A DNA stretch of 64,000 nucleotides from G965220305 sp965220305 (GCA_965220305.1 OZ244817.1:4278001-4342000); one strand, 5' to 3'. Positions 8,558-17,724 are shown, counted from the first letter of the stretch. The notes: generated from the letters alone by a model not told the origin. Numbers and translations: made by a program.

Positions 8558-8791
8558 TTATTCCTCCGGCTTCCGAGTGCCGAACACCTTGGTACCGCGG
8601 GTGAAGATGCACTTCTTGATGTTGTTAATCAACTCGTTGCCATCCACCGAGTGGACGTTGCCCAAGTGGTCGATTACCAGGTCTACCACCTCTTGCTCCG
8701 ACTCGGCGATGGCTATGTATTTGCAGTTTACTCCAACGGCGCTGACCGCTCCGGACATGAAGTTGTTGCATCGGGCGTACATCTGCGGCAT
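8558..8791 (-). CDS. Small DUF1059-like protein
   Basis: A 77-residue protein starting at ATG 8791, chosen over the in-frame upstream start at 8899 because GGAGGAGGAGA lies just before it. It has an N-terminal Cys, a second Cys in GVNCKYIAIAESEQEVVDLV and a helical end, a pattern like the short DUF1059 family (cysteine, then an amphipathic SEDEVVEAA-type helix). Function unknown. The gene is convergent with the Lin0512 gene. Confidence 0.6.
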   Translation of the reverse strand: MPQMYARCNNFMSGAVSAVGVNCKYIAIAESEQEVVDLVIDHLGNVHSVDGNELINNIKKCIFTRGTKVFGTRKPEE

Positions 8792-8997
8792 TTTCTCTCC
8801 TCCTCCGCTTGGTTTAGTCTGACGTGTCCAGGCTGCTGGACGCCTGTAAAATACAGGCCACACCGGAAATATTATACGACATTCCCGGATTCCTGGCACG
8901 GGATAATGGATATTACCCCATGATTTGCGAGAAATATCATACCAGTTGTGGCCCCTTCCGGCTACCCCGACGGGTCAACCCGAATATTGATAGTCGA

Positions 8998-10590
8998 TTA
9001 CTGCTCGTCCTCAGGCTTTCCCCAGCCGCCGCCGCCGGGAGTGCGGATACTCAACACGTCCCCCGCGTCCACGTCCAGCGTCTCTTTACCCGCCAGGCGT
9101 ACCTCCTCATAGCCGCCCCGCAGTAGGACGTTCTCCCCGGGACGTCCGTGGTGCCCCCCGTGGTAACCGGGGGGTGGAAACCTCCGGCGCTCCGACAAAA
9201 TGGTGACGCGTACCGGAGATAAGAACTCCACATCCCTCACTAGGCCGTCGCCCCCGTTGTGTTGGCCTCGACCTCCGGAACCCCGCCGCAGGGCGTAACG
9301 CTTCATTCTCAGGGGGAAGGCGAATTCCAGGGCCTCTATGGGGGTGTTCATAGTGTTGGTCATGTGGGTGTGGATGCCGGAGATGCCGTCCTTGGTTGGC
9401 CGGCCCCCCATGCCTCCGCCGATGGTCTCGTAATAGACAAAGGGCTTCTCCCGGGCCAGGTCATGGCCGCCGATAAGCAGGTTGTTCATGGTGCCCTGGC
9501 TGGCGGCGGGAATCAGTTGGGGAACCGCCCGGGCCATGGCGGCCAGCAGTACGTCGGTAATCCGCTGGGAGGTTTCCACGTTGCCCCCGGCCACGCCCCG
9601 TTGGGGTTCCGGGTTCACCAGGGTGCCCCGGGGAGTGATGATGGTCACGGGACGGAGACAGCCCTGGTTGGCCGGGGCATCGTCCCCCACCACGCAACGG
9701 ACCACGTAGAGACAAGCCGATACAGTGACGGCCTGGGGAGCGTTGATGCAGCCCTGGCGCTGGGGTGAAGTGCCGGTGAAGTCCACCGTCAAATGGTCCC
9801 CGGATACCGTTATCGCCACCTCTATGGGTACCGGCTCTTCGGTAAGGCCGTCGTCATCCATGTAGTCCAGCACCCGGTACACTCCATCGGGAATTCCTTC
9901 GATGGCCCGGCGGGTCACCCGCTCCGAATAGTCCAGCAAGGCCGTCATGTGTTCCAGGGTATCGGCGATGCCGTAGCGCTGGGTAACCTCCCGCAATCGC
10001 CGTTCCCCCACCCGGATGGAGGCTATCTGGGCCGCCAGGTCTCCCTTGCGTTCTTCGGGAGTACGGGAGTTGCGGCAGATGACTTGGATGACTTCCTGGT
10101 TCAGGCGCCCCCGGCGGGCCAGCTTGATGGGGGGCAGGATCAGCCCTTCCTGGTATAGCTCGGTGGACAGGGGTAGCGACCCGGGGGTCATGCCGCCCAC
10201 GTCGGCGTGGTGCCCCCGGTTGGAGACGAATCCCACCAGTTGGTCCTTCCCCGCCTCTTCGACGTAGACCGGGGCAACTAGGGTGATGTCCGGCAGGTGG
10301 GTCCCTCCCAGGTAGGGGTCATTGAGGATGACCATGTCGCCAGGCCGCAGGGCGTCAGGAAAGGTCTCCAGGGCGGCCCGCACCGACGCGGGCATTGCCC
10401 CCAGGTGTACCGGCTGGTGGGCCGCCTGGGCCACCATCTGTCCCTGGGGGTCGAAGATGGCGCAGGAGAAGTCCCGGCGTTCTTTGATATTGGGAGAATA
10501 GGAAGTCCGCTGCAAGGCTACGCCCATCTCTTCGGACACCGAGATGAACATGTTCTTGAAGACTTCCAAACTTATGGCGTCAACGGCCAT
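8998..10590 (-). CDS. hyuB: Hydantoinase B/oxoprolinase family protein
   Basis: About 530 residues, starting at ATG 10590 behind AGGTGG; a GTG four codons earlier is possible. Conserved HyuB (PF02538) segments include ERRDFSCAIFD, GDMVILNDPYLGGTHLPDI, SNRGHHADVGGMTPGS, and the C-terminal RGGSGGRGQHNGGDG and TPGGGGWG glycine-rich stretches. The family forms ATP-dependent amidohydrolases (N-methylhydantoinase, 5-oxoprolinase) or acetone-carboxylase-like complexes with a HyuA partner. The partner lies 1.8 kb upstream on the same strand with other genes between. The exact substrate is unknown. Confidence 0.9.
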   Translation of the reverse strand: MAVDAISLEVFKNMFISVSEEMGVALQRTSYSPNIKERRDFSCAIFDPQGQMVAQAAHQPVHLGAMPASVRAALETFPDALRPGDMVILNDPYLGGTHLPDITLVAPVYVEEAGKDQLVGFVSNRGHHADVGGMTPGSLPLSTELYQEGLILPPIKLARRGRLNQEVIQVICRNSRTPEERKGDLAAQIASIRVGERRLREVTQRYGIADTLEHMTALLDYSERVTRRAIEGIPDGVYRVLDYMDDDGLTEEPVPIEVAITVSGDHLTVDFTGTSPQRQGCINAPQAVTVSACLYVVRCVVGDDAPANQGCLRPVTIITPRGTLVNPEPQRGVAGGNVETSQRITDVLLAAMARAVPQLIPAASQGTMNNLLIGGHDLAREKPFVYYETIGGGMGGRPTKDGISGIHTHMTNTMNTPIEALEFAFPLRMKRYALRRGSGGRGQHNGGDGLVRDVEFLSPVRVTILSERRRFPPPGYHGGHHGRPGENVLLRGGYEEVRLAGKETLDVDAGDVLSIRTPGGGGWGKPEDEQ

Positions 10591-10630
10591 CGGCCACCTC
10601 ACGACTATGATAGTTGGTGTTACCGTACTA

Positions 10631-10752
10631 AGAAACTATCTCAAAAGTCTAGTCGCCGACGTAGGGACCCTTCGACAGGCTCATGGTGAGCGGAGCGCCG
10701 CTTCATGGCTGCTCATGGTGAGCTTGTTGAATTATGCTTCGAGATAATTTCT
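10631..10752. repeat. 122-bp repeat with inverted termini
   Basis: AGAAACTATCTC (10631-10642) and GAGATAATTTCT (10741-10752) are inverted copies with one mismatch. Inside, the 13-mer GCTCATGGTGAGC occurs twice (10679-10691, 10711-10723). This resembles a small non-autonomous element or dispersed intergenic repeat between hyuB and the PIG-L gene. The terminal motif recurs at 48762-48774. Confidence 0.45.
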
Positions 10753-10830
10753 AAGGGATTAGGTTTGTAGTCGGCTTTTTGGTATAGCCCTGGGCCGCGT
10801 ACCCCGCGCTCCCGACCGCCGCGACCCGGT

Positions 10831-11712
10831 TTACCGGGCGGGGGAGGGCACCAGCCGGGCCAGCAGGTCCGCCTCCGCGCCCGCCTCTTGGGGCTGGGCC
10901 AGGGTGAAATACTCCCTGCGCATGTTATCCCGCATTATTTCCTCGGGCAGTTGGGCGAAGGCTCCGTTTGGGTCCAACTGGGTACGGTGGCAATTCAACG
11001 AAGCAATCTTGGTATCAACGAAGGGGCCAACGTCCAGAGTGGTCGTCACCGCTTCATCGGGAGACCCCAGGTTCTCCACCTCCAGGCTGGCGAAGGGAGG
11101 CGTGATACCCAGGTCGCGCATCTGTTGCCACATGCGGCGAAACTCACTCCTGGGAAAGCAGACATAATAGAGGACGCTGGGGCTCCAGGGAGCTTCTGCC
11201 TGGCGCGTTCCCCGGCTCGCCGCGGCAACCGCCCCGGCTTGCGTGTAGGCTTCGGTGACGTGCTGGTACACGGCCCGGTGGTCGGGATGCCCATAGCCCC
11301 CGCTGGGGTCGTGGGTAATCACGATGTGGGGCCGGACTTCCCGCATTATATCTACCAGCTTGCCGACTACCTCAGCAGCGGGAGACTGCCACAGGCTTCG
11401 AGGATCGTTGTTTTCCTCGGTGCCCTCCATACCCGAGTCCCGGTAGTTGAGAAAGCGCAGGTCCTGGACGCCGGTAATCGCCATTGCCTGGCGCAGCTCC
11501 TGCTGACGCACCAGGTGGAGGGTCTCGGGCGTCGCCAGGGAGGGGTCGCTGATTTCCCCCACGTCGCCATTGGTGGCGCATACCAGGGTAACGCGGGCGC
11601 CCAGCGATACCAGGGCGGCCAGGACGCCGCCGCAACCGAAGCCCTCGTCGTCAGGGTGGGCAAAGGCGGCCAGAACGGAAAGGGAGGACGGGTCCAAGGA
11701 ATTAGAGGACAT
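10831..11712 (-). CDS. PIG-L/LmbE family zinc deacetylase
   Basis: A 293-residue protein with the zinc motif AHPDDE (15-20), NGDVGEISDP and the third-ligand motif YGHPDHRAVY, the hallmarks of the PIG-L deacetylase family (N-acetylglucosaminyl derivatives; MshB and Mca are relatives). It would remove an acyl group from an N-acyl amino sugar or mycothiol-like conjugate. AAGGAG lies about 8 bases before the ATG. It lies between hyuB and a toxin-antitoxin pair, all on the minus strand, but the gaps argue against one tight operon. Confidence 0.87.
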   Translation of the reverse strand: MSSNSLDPSSLSVLAAFAHPDDEGFGCGGVLAALVSLGARVTLVCATNGDVGEISDPSLATPETLHLVRQQELRQAMAITGVQDLRFLNYRDSGMEGTEENNDPRSLWQSPAAEVVGKLVDIMREVRPHIVITHDPSGGYGHPDHRAVYQHVTEAYTQAGAVAAASRGTRQAEAPWSPSVLYYVCFPRSEFRRMWQQMRDLGITPPFASLEVENLGSPDEAVTTTLDVGPFVDTKIASLNCHRTQLDPNGAFAQLPEEIMRDNMRREYFTLAQPQEAGAEADLLARLVPSPAR

Positions 11713-11774
11713 GCTTGTGCTCCTTGGGCAGTTTGGATGATGCTAATAAGGAGATGTCGACTCATACGGGCATC

Positions 11775-12050
11775 TCAGCCTTGCTTTTCTACCAAGCGCC
11801 CATTGATATACTTGTGCAGAACACTTGCCAGCAAGGTCTGGAAGGGAAGACCTTCGCCGATTGCACGCTTCTGCAATGCCTCCAAGTCCTGTCTGGAGAT
11901 GCGAATATTCACCCGCGTATCCTTCCTCAGTGCGTCGCGAGCATACTGGCGGTATCGCTTCAGCTCTTCTTCGCTGTCCGCCACAGAATGCCATTCGTCC
12001 TTCTCAAAGGAATTGACCAAGTTCTGCTCTTCAGGGTCCAGGTTAACCAT
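11775..12050 (-). CDS. brnA: BrnA/CopG-type antitoxin
   Basis: 91 residues, ending in a ribbon-helix-helix-type segment, RVNIRISRQDLEALQKRAI, followed by PFQTLLASVLHKYINGRL. This is the DNA-binding layout of CopG/BrnA antitoxins, which bind the toxin with the N-terminal part and repress the operon. Its ATG overlaps the 3' end of the toxin gene by 8 bp, with GGGAGAAC inside the toxin gene as ribosome site. Toxin first, antitoxin second is the order of brnTA systems. Confidence 0.8.
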   Translation of the reverse strand: MVNLDPEEQNLVNSFEKDEWHSVADSEEELKRYRQYARDALRKDTRVNIRISRQDLEALQKRAIGEGLPFQTLLASVLHKYINGRLVEKQG

Positions 12051-12330
12051 GTTCTCCCATCCGTCTAAGGTAGGTGTTGGTAGCTTTGCGACTGGGAATC
12101 ACCGTCTTTAGGAAAACTTCGGTTTCGCTCTCGACAAAGGGAACCAAGTAGACATAATCACCAATTTGCAATATGAAGATTCGTTGACCGGGATACCTTT
12201 GCTGGTTGGGATGCTCCAAGACATCCAATAAGTCTCCTCGCTGCAAATGAAAGACGACCTCTTCAAACGACACTCCCCGGTCTCGCTTGAGAGTGTCGTT
12301 TTTGTCATTGCTCCAATGGAACGGTTTCAC
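12043..12330 (-). CDS. brnT: BrnT-type ribonuclease toxin
   Basis: 95 residues starting with GTG 12330. It has the BrnT core: FHWSNDKNDTLKRDRGVSFEEVV, a central DVLEHPN and the end VKT-type strand followed by SRKATNTYLRR (the family ends in R-x-A-T-x-x-E/Y). BrnT has a RelE-like fold and cleaves RNA when not bound by BrnA. The overlap with the antitoxin gene and the lower GC than the hydantoinase genes suggest a mobile cassette. Confidence 0.8.
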   Translation of the reverse strand: MKPFHWSNDKNDTLKRDRGVSFEEVVFHLQRGDLLDVLEHPNQQRYPGQRIFILQIGDYVYLVPFVESETEVFLKTVIPSRKATNTYLRRMGEHG

Positions 12331-12431
12331 CAGCGAACTGTATCACATCGTATCCATAGGGGTAGCGAAAACGGCCAAACGCAGGTTGAGAGGGAATAGG
12401 CGGATGGGCAAATTGTCGTGTGCCACGCCCC

Positions 12432-14450
12432 CTACTCCGGCTCCAACACCAAGTTGCCGTAGGGGTCAACCTCGCCAGCCCAACCCGGCGGCACCACTAT
12501 GGTGCTATCCAGTTGCACCAGGATGGCCGGCCCGGAGAAGCGGTTGCCCGTGCGCAGCTCTTGCCGGTCGTAGGCCGTCGTGGGTAGAGGCCCCCCAGGA
12601 AAGACCACCGGAACTACTTCGATGATGGCCGCCGCGGCGCTGGCGTCCGACGCCGATTGGGGCGCGGCCAGGGGCTTGTCCACCGCCAATTCCAGCTTCA
12701 GACGCAGGTTTACAATTTCCACCGCTTCGTTCCGGTCGGCGTACCCAAACCGCTGCGAGTGGGCCCGGTAGAAACTGTTGGCGATACTGCGGAGCAGGTC
12801 GCCCCGGGAAGATGGATAGTCTATGGTCAGCTCGAAGGACTGGCCGACGTAGCGGGCGTCCAGGAATCGCTGGGCCTTCATACGTTCCACCGGCAGCCCC
12901 TCGCCCCGCAACTCCTCCCGGGCCAGGGTTTCCATACCGTGGAACTCCTCGTCCAGGCGACGACGGTCCACGTCGTCGCCCCGCAGCATCACCGTGCGGG
13001 AATAGTCCTTGACCACGTTGGCGATGGCCACTCCCAGCGCCGACAGGATGCCCGGGTGGGTGGGCACCAAAACCCGGGGGATGCCCAACTCTTGGGCCAA
13101 CTCGCAACTGTGCATGGGCCCAGCGCCGCCGAAGGGCACCAGGGTAAACCGGCGGGGGTCGTAACCCCGTTCCAGGGAGATGGCCCGAATGGCCCGCTCC
13201 ATGTTGGCGTTGACCACCCTTATTATGCCCAGCGCCGTGTCCTGAACGCTGGCCCCAATCTGCGCCGCCAGGGAGCCCATCAACCCTTCAACGCGCCTTT
13301 GGTCCAGGCTCAGGCGTCCCCCCAGGAAGTGGTCCGGGCGCATTCTTCCCAGGACCAGGTTGGCGTCGGTGACAGTAATCTGGTCCCCCGTACCGTAGCA
13401 GGCCGGGCCAGGGTCTGATCCGGCGGACTGGGGCCCTACCACCAACGCGCCGCCGCTATCCACCCGGGCTATGGAGCCGCCCCCGGCGCCCACGGTGTGG
13501 ATTTCTATCATGGGCACGCTGATGGGGTAGCCGCCCAGGGTGGCCGAGGTGGTCTCCTTGATGCGCCCGGGACACAGGGAAACGTCGGTGGAGGTGCCGC
13601 CCATGTCCAGGGTAATAATATCTTGATACCCGGCCTGCACGCTGGTATGGAAGGCTCCCACCACGCCGCCGGCGGGCCCGCTGAGAATGGTGCGCACCGG
13701 CTGCTCCGACGCCAGCCCGGCGGTGATGCTGCCGCCGGAGGACTGCATTATGCGCAGTCGGCTGCCCAGGGACCTCTCCAGCGCTCCCAGGTATTGCGAC
13801 ATCACTGGACCCACGTAGGAGTTGACCACTACGGTGCTGGTGCGTTCATACTCCCGAAACTCCGGAATGACCCGGCAGGAGGCGGATATGAAGGGCGGGG
13901 ACTCCATTTTGCCCAGCGCCTCCAACACCATTTCCTCGTGCAGAGGGTTGATGAAAGAGAAGAGAAACGACACTGCTACCCCATCAACGTCGGCCTCCCG
14001 CAACAGGGACACCAGGGTCTCGATGGCCTGGGGCGTCAGGTCTTCCAGGATGGCCCCGGTGTAGTCCACCCGCTCCGGGAGACCGAACCGCAGTTCCCAG
14101 GGGGCCAGGGCCGGGGCACGCTCCAGGTCCAGGTTGTATAGTTCCGACCGGCTCTGGCGACCAATTTCCAGCACATCCTCGAATCCGAGGGTGGTGACCA
14201 GGGCCGTCCGCCCGCCCTTCCCTTCCAGCAGGGCGTTGGTGGCGACGGTGGAGCCGTGGATGAAATCGGCGTCGCCGGCCCCGTCCTCCGTTACCAGCTC
14301 CGGACAGGCTTCGGCGATACCCCGGCGTACTCCCAGAGAGGGATCGCCGGGCGTGGAGGGAAGTTTGTGAATAGACAACTGGCCGTCCCGAAGGACGGCT
14401 ATGTCGGTAAATGTGCCGCCGACGTCGATGCCGACTACGGTTCTTGTCAT
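12432..14450 (-). CDS. hyuA: Hydantoinase/oxoprolinase family A subunit
   Basis: 672 residues with the N-terminal HyuA domain (VGIDVGGTFTDIAVL, an actin-like ATPase phosphate-1 motif), HGSTVATNALLEGKGG, the central catalytic part with ITLDMGGTSTDVSL and EIHTVGAGGGSIARVDSGG, and the C-terminal GGAGPMHSCELAQELGI. This is a full-length ATP-dependent amidase subunit, partner of HyuB. Reactions in this family hydrolyse cyclic amides such as hydantoins or 5-oxoproline. The partner is at 8998-10590 on the same strand. Confidence 0.92.
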   Translation of the reverse strand: MTRTVVGIDVGGTFTDIAVLRDGQLSIHKLPSTPGDPSLGVRRGIAEACPELVTEDGAGDADFIHGSTVATNALLEGKGGRTALVTTLGFEDVLEIGRQSRSELYNLDLERAPALAPWELRFGLPERVDYTGAILEDLTPQAIETLVSLLREADVDGVAVSFLFSFINPLHEEMVLEALGKMESPPFISASCRVIPEFREYERTSTVVVNSYVGPVMSQYLGALERSLGSRLRIMQSSGGSITAGLASEQPVRTILSGPAGGVVGAFHTSVQAGYQDIITLDMGGTSTDVSLCPGRIKETTSATLGGYPISVPMIEIHTVGAGGGSIARVDSGGALVVGPQSAGSDPGPACYGTGDQITVTDANLVLGRMRPDHFLGGRLSLDQRRVEGLMGSLAAQIGASVQDTALGIIRVVNANMERAIRAISLERGYDPRRFTLVPFGGAGPMHSCELAQELGIPRVLVPTHPGILSALGVAIANVVKDYSRTVMLRGDDVDRRRLDEEFHGMETLAREELRGEGLPVERMKAQRFLDARYVGQSFELTIDYPSSRGDLLRSIANSFYRAHSQRFGYADRNEAVEIVNLRLKLELAVDKPLAAPQSASDASAAAAIIEVVPVVFPGGPLPTTAYDRQELRTGNRFSGPAILVQLDSTIVVPPGWAGEVDPYGNLVLEPE

Positions 14451-14576
14451 GGTGGTAGCTGGCCTCCGGACTAATGCGTTGGATACAGGCGGGGCGGGTT
14501 ATCCTTTGGCGCGGTCATTTTACGAAAGGGCAGGACATAAGCCTGGCATGGTGGAACAGAGGTCAATCGCAAGGGT

Positions 14577-15101
14577 CTAAGGGCCACCCCAGGCTCCCCG
14601 TACCGAGTTCAAATATGCTTGGTAAGCCCGGTCATTGAAGCATACGAAGGTTACCGACTCCACCGAAGTGGCCCCTTCCAGAAGCTGCTTCACCTCGGCG
14701 ACGGCGATTCGTGTGGCCCGCTCCATGGGAAAGCCGTAAGCCCCGGCGCTGATTGCCGGGAAGGCAACGGTCTTTACCTGCCGCTCTTCAGCCAGGTCGA
14801 AGCACCGGCGGTAGCATTGGGCCAGCAGGGCGTCCTCGCCGGCCTCGCCACCCGTCCAGATGGGGCCGACAGTATGGATTACCCAGCGGGCGAGCAGGTT
14901 ATAGCCCCGGGTAATCTTGGCGTCCCCGGTGTCGCATCCGCCGAGGCTGCGGCACTCGTCCAGGAGTTGGGGTCCGGCGGCCCGGTGTATCGCGCCGTCA
15001 ACCCCTCCGCCTCCCAGCAGGGAGTTGTTTGCGGCGTTGACGATGGCGTCTACCTCCTGCTGGGTAATGTCTCCCATCACCACTGTTACCCGGTCCGGCA
15101 T
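14577..15101 (-). CDS. Macrodomain ADP-ribose hydrolase (O-acetyl-ADP-ribose deacetylase type)
   Basis: A 174-residue protein from ATG 15101; the open frame extends to 15389 but the extra part is unlike a macrodomain. Diagnostic motifs are VVMGDITQQEVDAIVNAANNSLLGGGGVDGAIHRAAG split at the usual ADP-ribose-binding loops, CDTGDAKITRGYNL, WVIHTVGP and AFPAISAGAYGFP. This is the MacroD/YmdB class, which removes ADP-ribose from acidic residues or deacetylates O-acetyl-ADP-ribose. It is divergent from nothing and lies between hyuA and the AlaX-type gene, both on the same strand. Confidence 0.9.
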   Translation of the reverse strand: MPDRVTVVMGDITQQEVDAIVNAANNSLLGGGGVDGAIHRAAGPQLLDECRSLGGCDTGDAKITRGYNLLARWVIHTVGPIWTGGEAGEDALLAQCYRRCFDLAEERQVKTVAFPAISAGAYGFPMERATRIAVAEVKQLLEGATSVESVTFVCFNDRAYQAYLNSVRGAWGGP

Positions 15102-15246
15102 ACGCTGCCCCTGGTTACTGGTAGGCTTGGCATAAGGATGGGAAGCCCAATATTGGCGCGTCGAGAAACTCCGCCGAGTCCCCCAAGGTGGTCGCTCGGG
15201 TCCCCCTGGGCCATGATGGGTGTTGAGAGGGTCACGTAAATTCCGA

Positions 15247-15960
15247 TTACTGCTGCTCCAGGGCGATGCGCAGCCGCTTGTTGATGCGCCCCTTGCTCTC
15301 GTGCCGAACCACTTTGATGACGCCCACCTCGCTGGTGTTGGCAACGTGGGTGCCGCCATCGGCCTGCAGGTCCAGCCCGACGATGTCAATGGTGCGTACC
15401 TCGGATATGTTGTCCGGTAGCAGGTTGACCTTGGTCCTGATTAGGTCCGGTGTCCGGTCAGCCTCCTCCCGGGGCAGGTTGTCCACCTGCACATTCCGGG
15501 CCAGGGCGACCTCGGCGTTTATCTTCTGCTCCACCTCTTCAGCGAAACCCGCGCTCATCTGCTCCAACTCGAAGTCCATGCGGGCCGAGCCTGGCTGCAT
15601 ATCGCCCCCGGTGACCCGCGCGCCGTAGTCCCGCCACACCACGCCGCAGAGGATATGCAGGGCGGTGTGGGTACGCATGAGCAGGTAGCGGCGGTTCCAG
15701 TCGACTTTGCCGGTGACCTGGAAGCCGATGGGCGGCTTTTCACCTTCAACCTGGTGTACCACTTGGCCGTCGGAGCGCCCCACTCGGGTTACTTGGTATT
15801 CCTGGCCCTGGCATTCCAGGGCCCCGGTATCCCCGGGCTGGCCGCCCCCGCCAATGTAGAAGGCGGTGCGGTCCAGCACCACTCCGGCATCGGTTATATC
15901 GGTGACGGTGGCGGTAAATTCCTTCAGGTAGCTGTCGCTGTGAAACAGTAGGTCTGTCAT
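15247..15960 (-). CDS. AlaX-type alanyl-tRNA editing protein
   Basis: About 237 residues from ATG 15960, preferred over the ATG at 15972 because GGAGA stands the right distance before it. The protein matches AlaRS second additional domain/AlaX: an N-terminal DRTAFYIGGGGQPGDTG, zinc motif HTALH (HxxxH) and DLQADGGTHVANTSEVG. In the second motif the usual Cys ligand (CGGTH) is Asp here, a variant seen in part of the family as far as I recall. It would hydrolyse mischarged Ser- or Gly-tRNA(Ala). Confidence 0.85.
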   Translation of the reverse strand: MTDLLFHSDSYLKEFTATVTDITDAGVVLDRTAFYIGGGGQPGDTGALECQGQEYQVTRVGRSDGQVVHQVEGEKPPIGFQVTGKVDWNRRYLLMRTHTALHILCGVVWRDYGARVTGGDMQPGSARMDFELEQMSAGFAEEVEQKINAEVALARNVQVDNLPREEADRTPDLIRTKVNLLPDNISEVRTIDIVGLDLQADGGTHVANTSEVGVIKVVRHESKGRINKRLRIALEQQ

Positions 15961-16426
15961 GCGGGTCTCCATTGTTGTCGTGTTACTGTGGCGATGGCCC
16001 TTCCATCTCTGGGGCCAACGCGACCCATTATAGCAAATCTGTCCTGGTGTTCAGAGGGCGCGCATCCTACGCAATCCAAAATGCGATTGCCCCGTCTGGG
16101 TCAGGGTCTTTCGATTCTCCAGGTAGAGGCAATATTTGTCCTGGCGGGCAGGCCGCCACCCCCCACCGCCATTCCGGCGGAGGCCGGAATCCAGGGGTGG
16201 GGAGCCTGTGCTGACGGAGTCTTCAGACCCTTTGCTCCGCTCAGAGCCTCCATTGCGCGAAGGCGGAGTGGTGACAATCATAAGGCCCCGTAGCTGGGGT
16301 ACTGCAAGTTGTCTTTGATTGCGTCCGATGCCATAATAGACCTCACCCAAATTCGGCCCCGCCGGTCTGAGAGGCGCTGCTGGTCTGCCCTGACAGCGCC
16401 GGTCATTCTAAAACAGTGAATTAGCA
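15961..16426. other. Intergenic region with dispersed hairpin repeat
   Basis: 466 bp between the AlaX-type gene and dnaN, divergent. It contains the hairpin repeat described at 16156-16200, the segment 16216-16280 that resembles 56023-56060 (shared cttcagaccc, gctccgctc and gtgacaatc words), and a short copy of the word AATGCGATTGCCC. No gene is visible. Confidence 0.4.
16156..16200. repeat. Dispersed hairpin repeat (REP-like), copy 1
   Basis: ATTCCGGC (16171-16178) pairs with GCCGGAAT (16183-16190), enclosed by CCACCCC and GGGGTGG. Related hairpins beginning ATTCC and ending GGAAT occur at 17621-17641, 46791-46810 and 63423-63442. Confidence 0.6.
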
Positions 16427-17566
16427 ATGAAAGTTTCGTGCCTGCAAGAGAACTTGAGCCGTGGCCTCGGCATCGTCAGCCGGGCGGTGGCCGCCCGGGC
16501 CACCCTGCCCATTACCCAGAACGTCCTGCTGAGCACTGAACAGTCCATGCTCAAGCTCTCGGCCACCAACCTCGAAATCGCCATAACCACTTGGATCGGG
16601 GCCATGATCGAGGAGGAAGGGTCGATAACCGTTCCCGCCCGGCTGCTCACCGAGTTCGTAAACTCTCTGCCCAGCGACCGCATCGACCTGGAGCTGCCCG
16701 CCGGGTCCGGTGTGCTGCAACTGACCTGTGCCCGGGCCGAGGCCCGGGTTCACGGCGTGGACGCCGCCGAGTTTCCGCCCATTCCCACTGTTGATGAGGG
16801 TGTGGCCGCTCGGATGGACCCCCAGGTGCTGCGGGCAGCCATATCTCGGGTAGCCTTCGCCGCCGCTACCGAGGAGTCCCGGCCCGTATTGACCGGCGTT
16901 GAGGTGAAGCTATCGGGCGACAAGTTCACCATGGCGGCGGCTGACGGGTTCCGCTTGGCGGTGCACCACGGGGCCCTGGCGGAGCCGGTCGAGTCGGAGA
17001 TAGACGTGATTATCCCGGCCCGCACCCTCATCGAGTTGAGCCGTCTGCTGGGAGACCAGGGGGAGTTGGTGGAGATTATGATGACCCCGGCCAGGGGACA
17101 GGTGCTCTTCCGAGTACAGGGGATTGAGGTCGTCTCTCAATTGTTGCAGGGCGCCTTCCCCAACTACGACCAGCTTATTCCCCAGCACTACCAGACCCGG
17201 GCCGTATTCGAGCTGCAAGATCTGCTGCGGGCCACCCGCACCGCCGCCATATTCGCCCGGGACGGCAGCAACATCATCCGGTTGGAAATGGTGCCCGACG
17301 GCGAGAGCGAGGCCCCGGGTAAGGCCATAATTTCGGCCCGGTCGGAAGAGGTGGGGGACAACCAGGACGAGGTGACCGCCGACTCCATCGAGGGGGGCGA
17401 GTCCAAGATAGCCTTCAACAGCCGCTACCTGCAGGACGTGTTGACGGTGCTGGAGCGGGGCAAAGTCGCCCTGGAGACTACCACTCCCTCAAGCCCGGGG
17501 GTGTTCAAGCCCCTAGACTCCGAGGAGTACATCCATGTGGTCATGCCCATGTTTGTCCAGTGGTAG
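16427..17566 (+). CDS. dnaN: DNA polymerase III beta subunit (sliding clamp)
   Basis: 379 residues, the normal clamp length. It opens MKVSCLQENLSRGLGIVSRAV and has the three-domain clamp pattern, including VTVPARLLTEFVNSLP-type, EFPPIPTVDEG, FAAATEESRPVLTGVEVKL and the C-terminal VVMPMFVQW, matching the conserved end that forms the partner-binding pocket. The ring encircles DNA and tethers polymerase. No Shine-Dalgarno is visible before the ATG, so translation may be leaderless. There is no dnaA or recF beside it and no DnaA-box cluster, so this is not an origin neighbourhood. Confidence 0.96.
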   Translation: MKVSCLQENLSRGLGIVSRAVAARATLPITQNVLLSTEQSMLKLSATNLEIAITTWIGAMIEEEGSITVPARLLTEFVNSLPSDRIDLELPAGSGVLQLTCARAEARVHGVDAAEFPPIPTVDEGVAARMDPQVLRAAISRVAFAAATEESRPVLTGVEVKLSGDKFTMAAADGFRLAVHHGALAEPVESEIDVIIPARTLIELSRLLGDQGELVEIMMTPARGQVLFRVQGIEVVSQLLQGAFPNYDQLIPQHYQTRAVFELQDLLRATRTAAIFARDGSNIIRLEMVPDGESEAPGKAIISARSEEVGDNQDEVTADSIEGGESKIAFNSRYLQDVLTVLERGKVALETTTPSSPGVFKPLDSEEYIHVVMPMFVQW

Positions 17567-17620
17567 TTGCATCCCCAGTCATTCCGGCATAGGACGGAAA
17601 ACAGGCCTAAGCCCACCGTT

Positions 17621-17641
17621 ATTCCGGCGGCAGGCCGGAAT
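17621..17641. repeat. Dispersed hairpin repeat, copy 2
   Basis: ATTCCGGC, 5-base loop, GCCGGAAT, downstream of dnaN. A decayed relative stands just before it (17580-17597). Confidence 0.55.
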
Positions 17642-17682
17642 CCAGCGGGTAAAGGGGGAAGGGGCCTGATTGGCGGACGTAG

Positions 17683-17724
17683 AACCGGCCCGGAGTATTC
17701 CGGGCCGGTTGAGGGTTTCTTTAG
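17683..17724 (+). terminator. dnaN terminator
   Basis: AACCGGCCCGGA (17683-17694), loop GTAT, TCCGGGCCGGTT (17699-17710), then a T-rich tail. The stem core is shared with the hairpin at 23739-23763. Confidence 0.85.

Noticed and set aside
16300..16426. Replication origin next to dnaN.
   Set aside because: No dnaA, recF or gyrB gene, no DnaA-box cluster and no AT-rich unwinding region.
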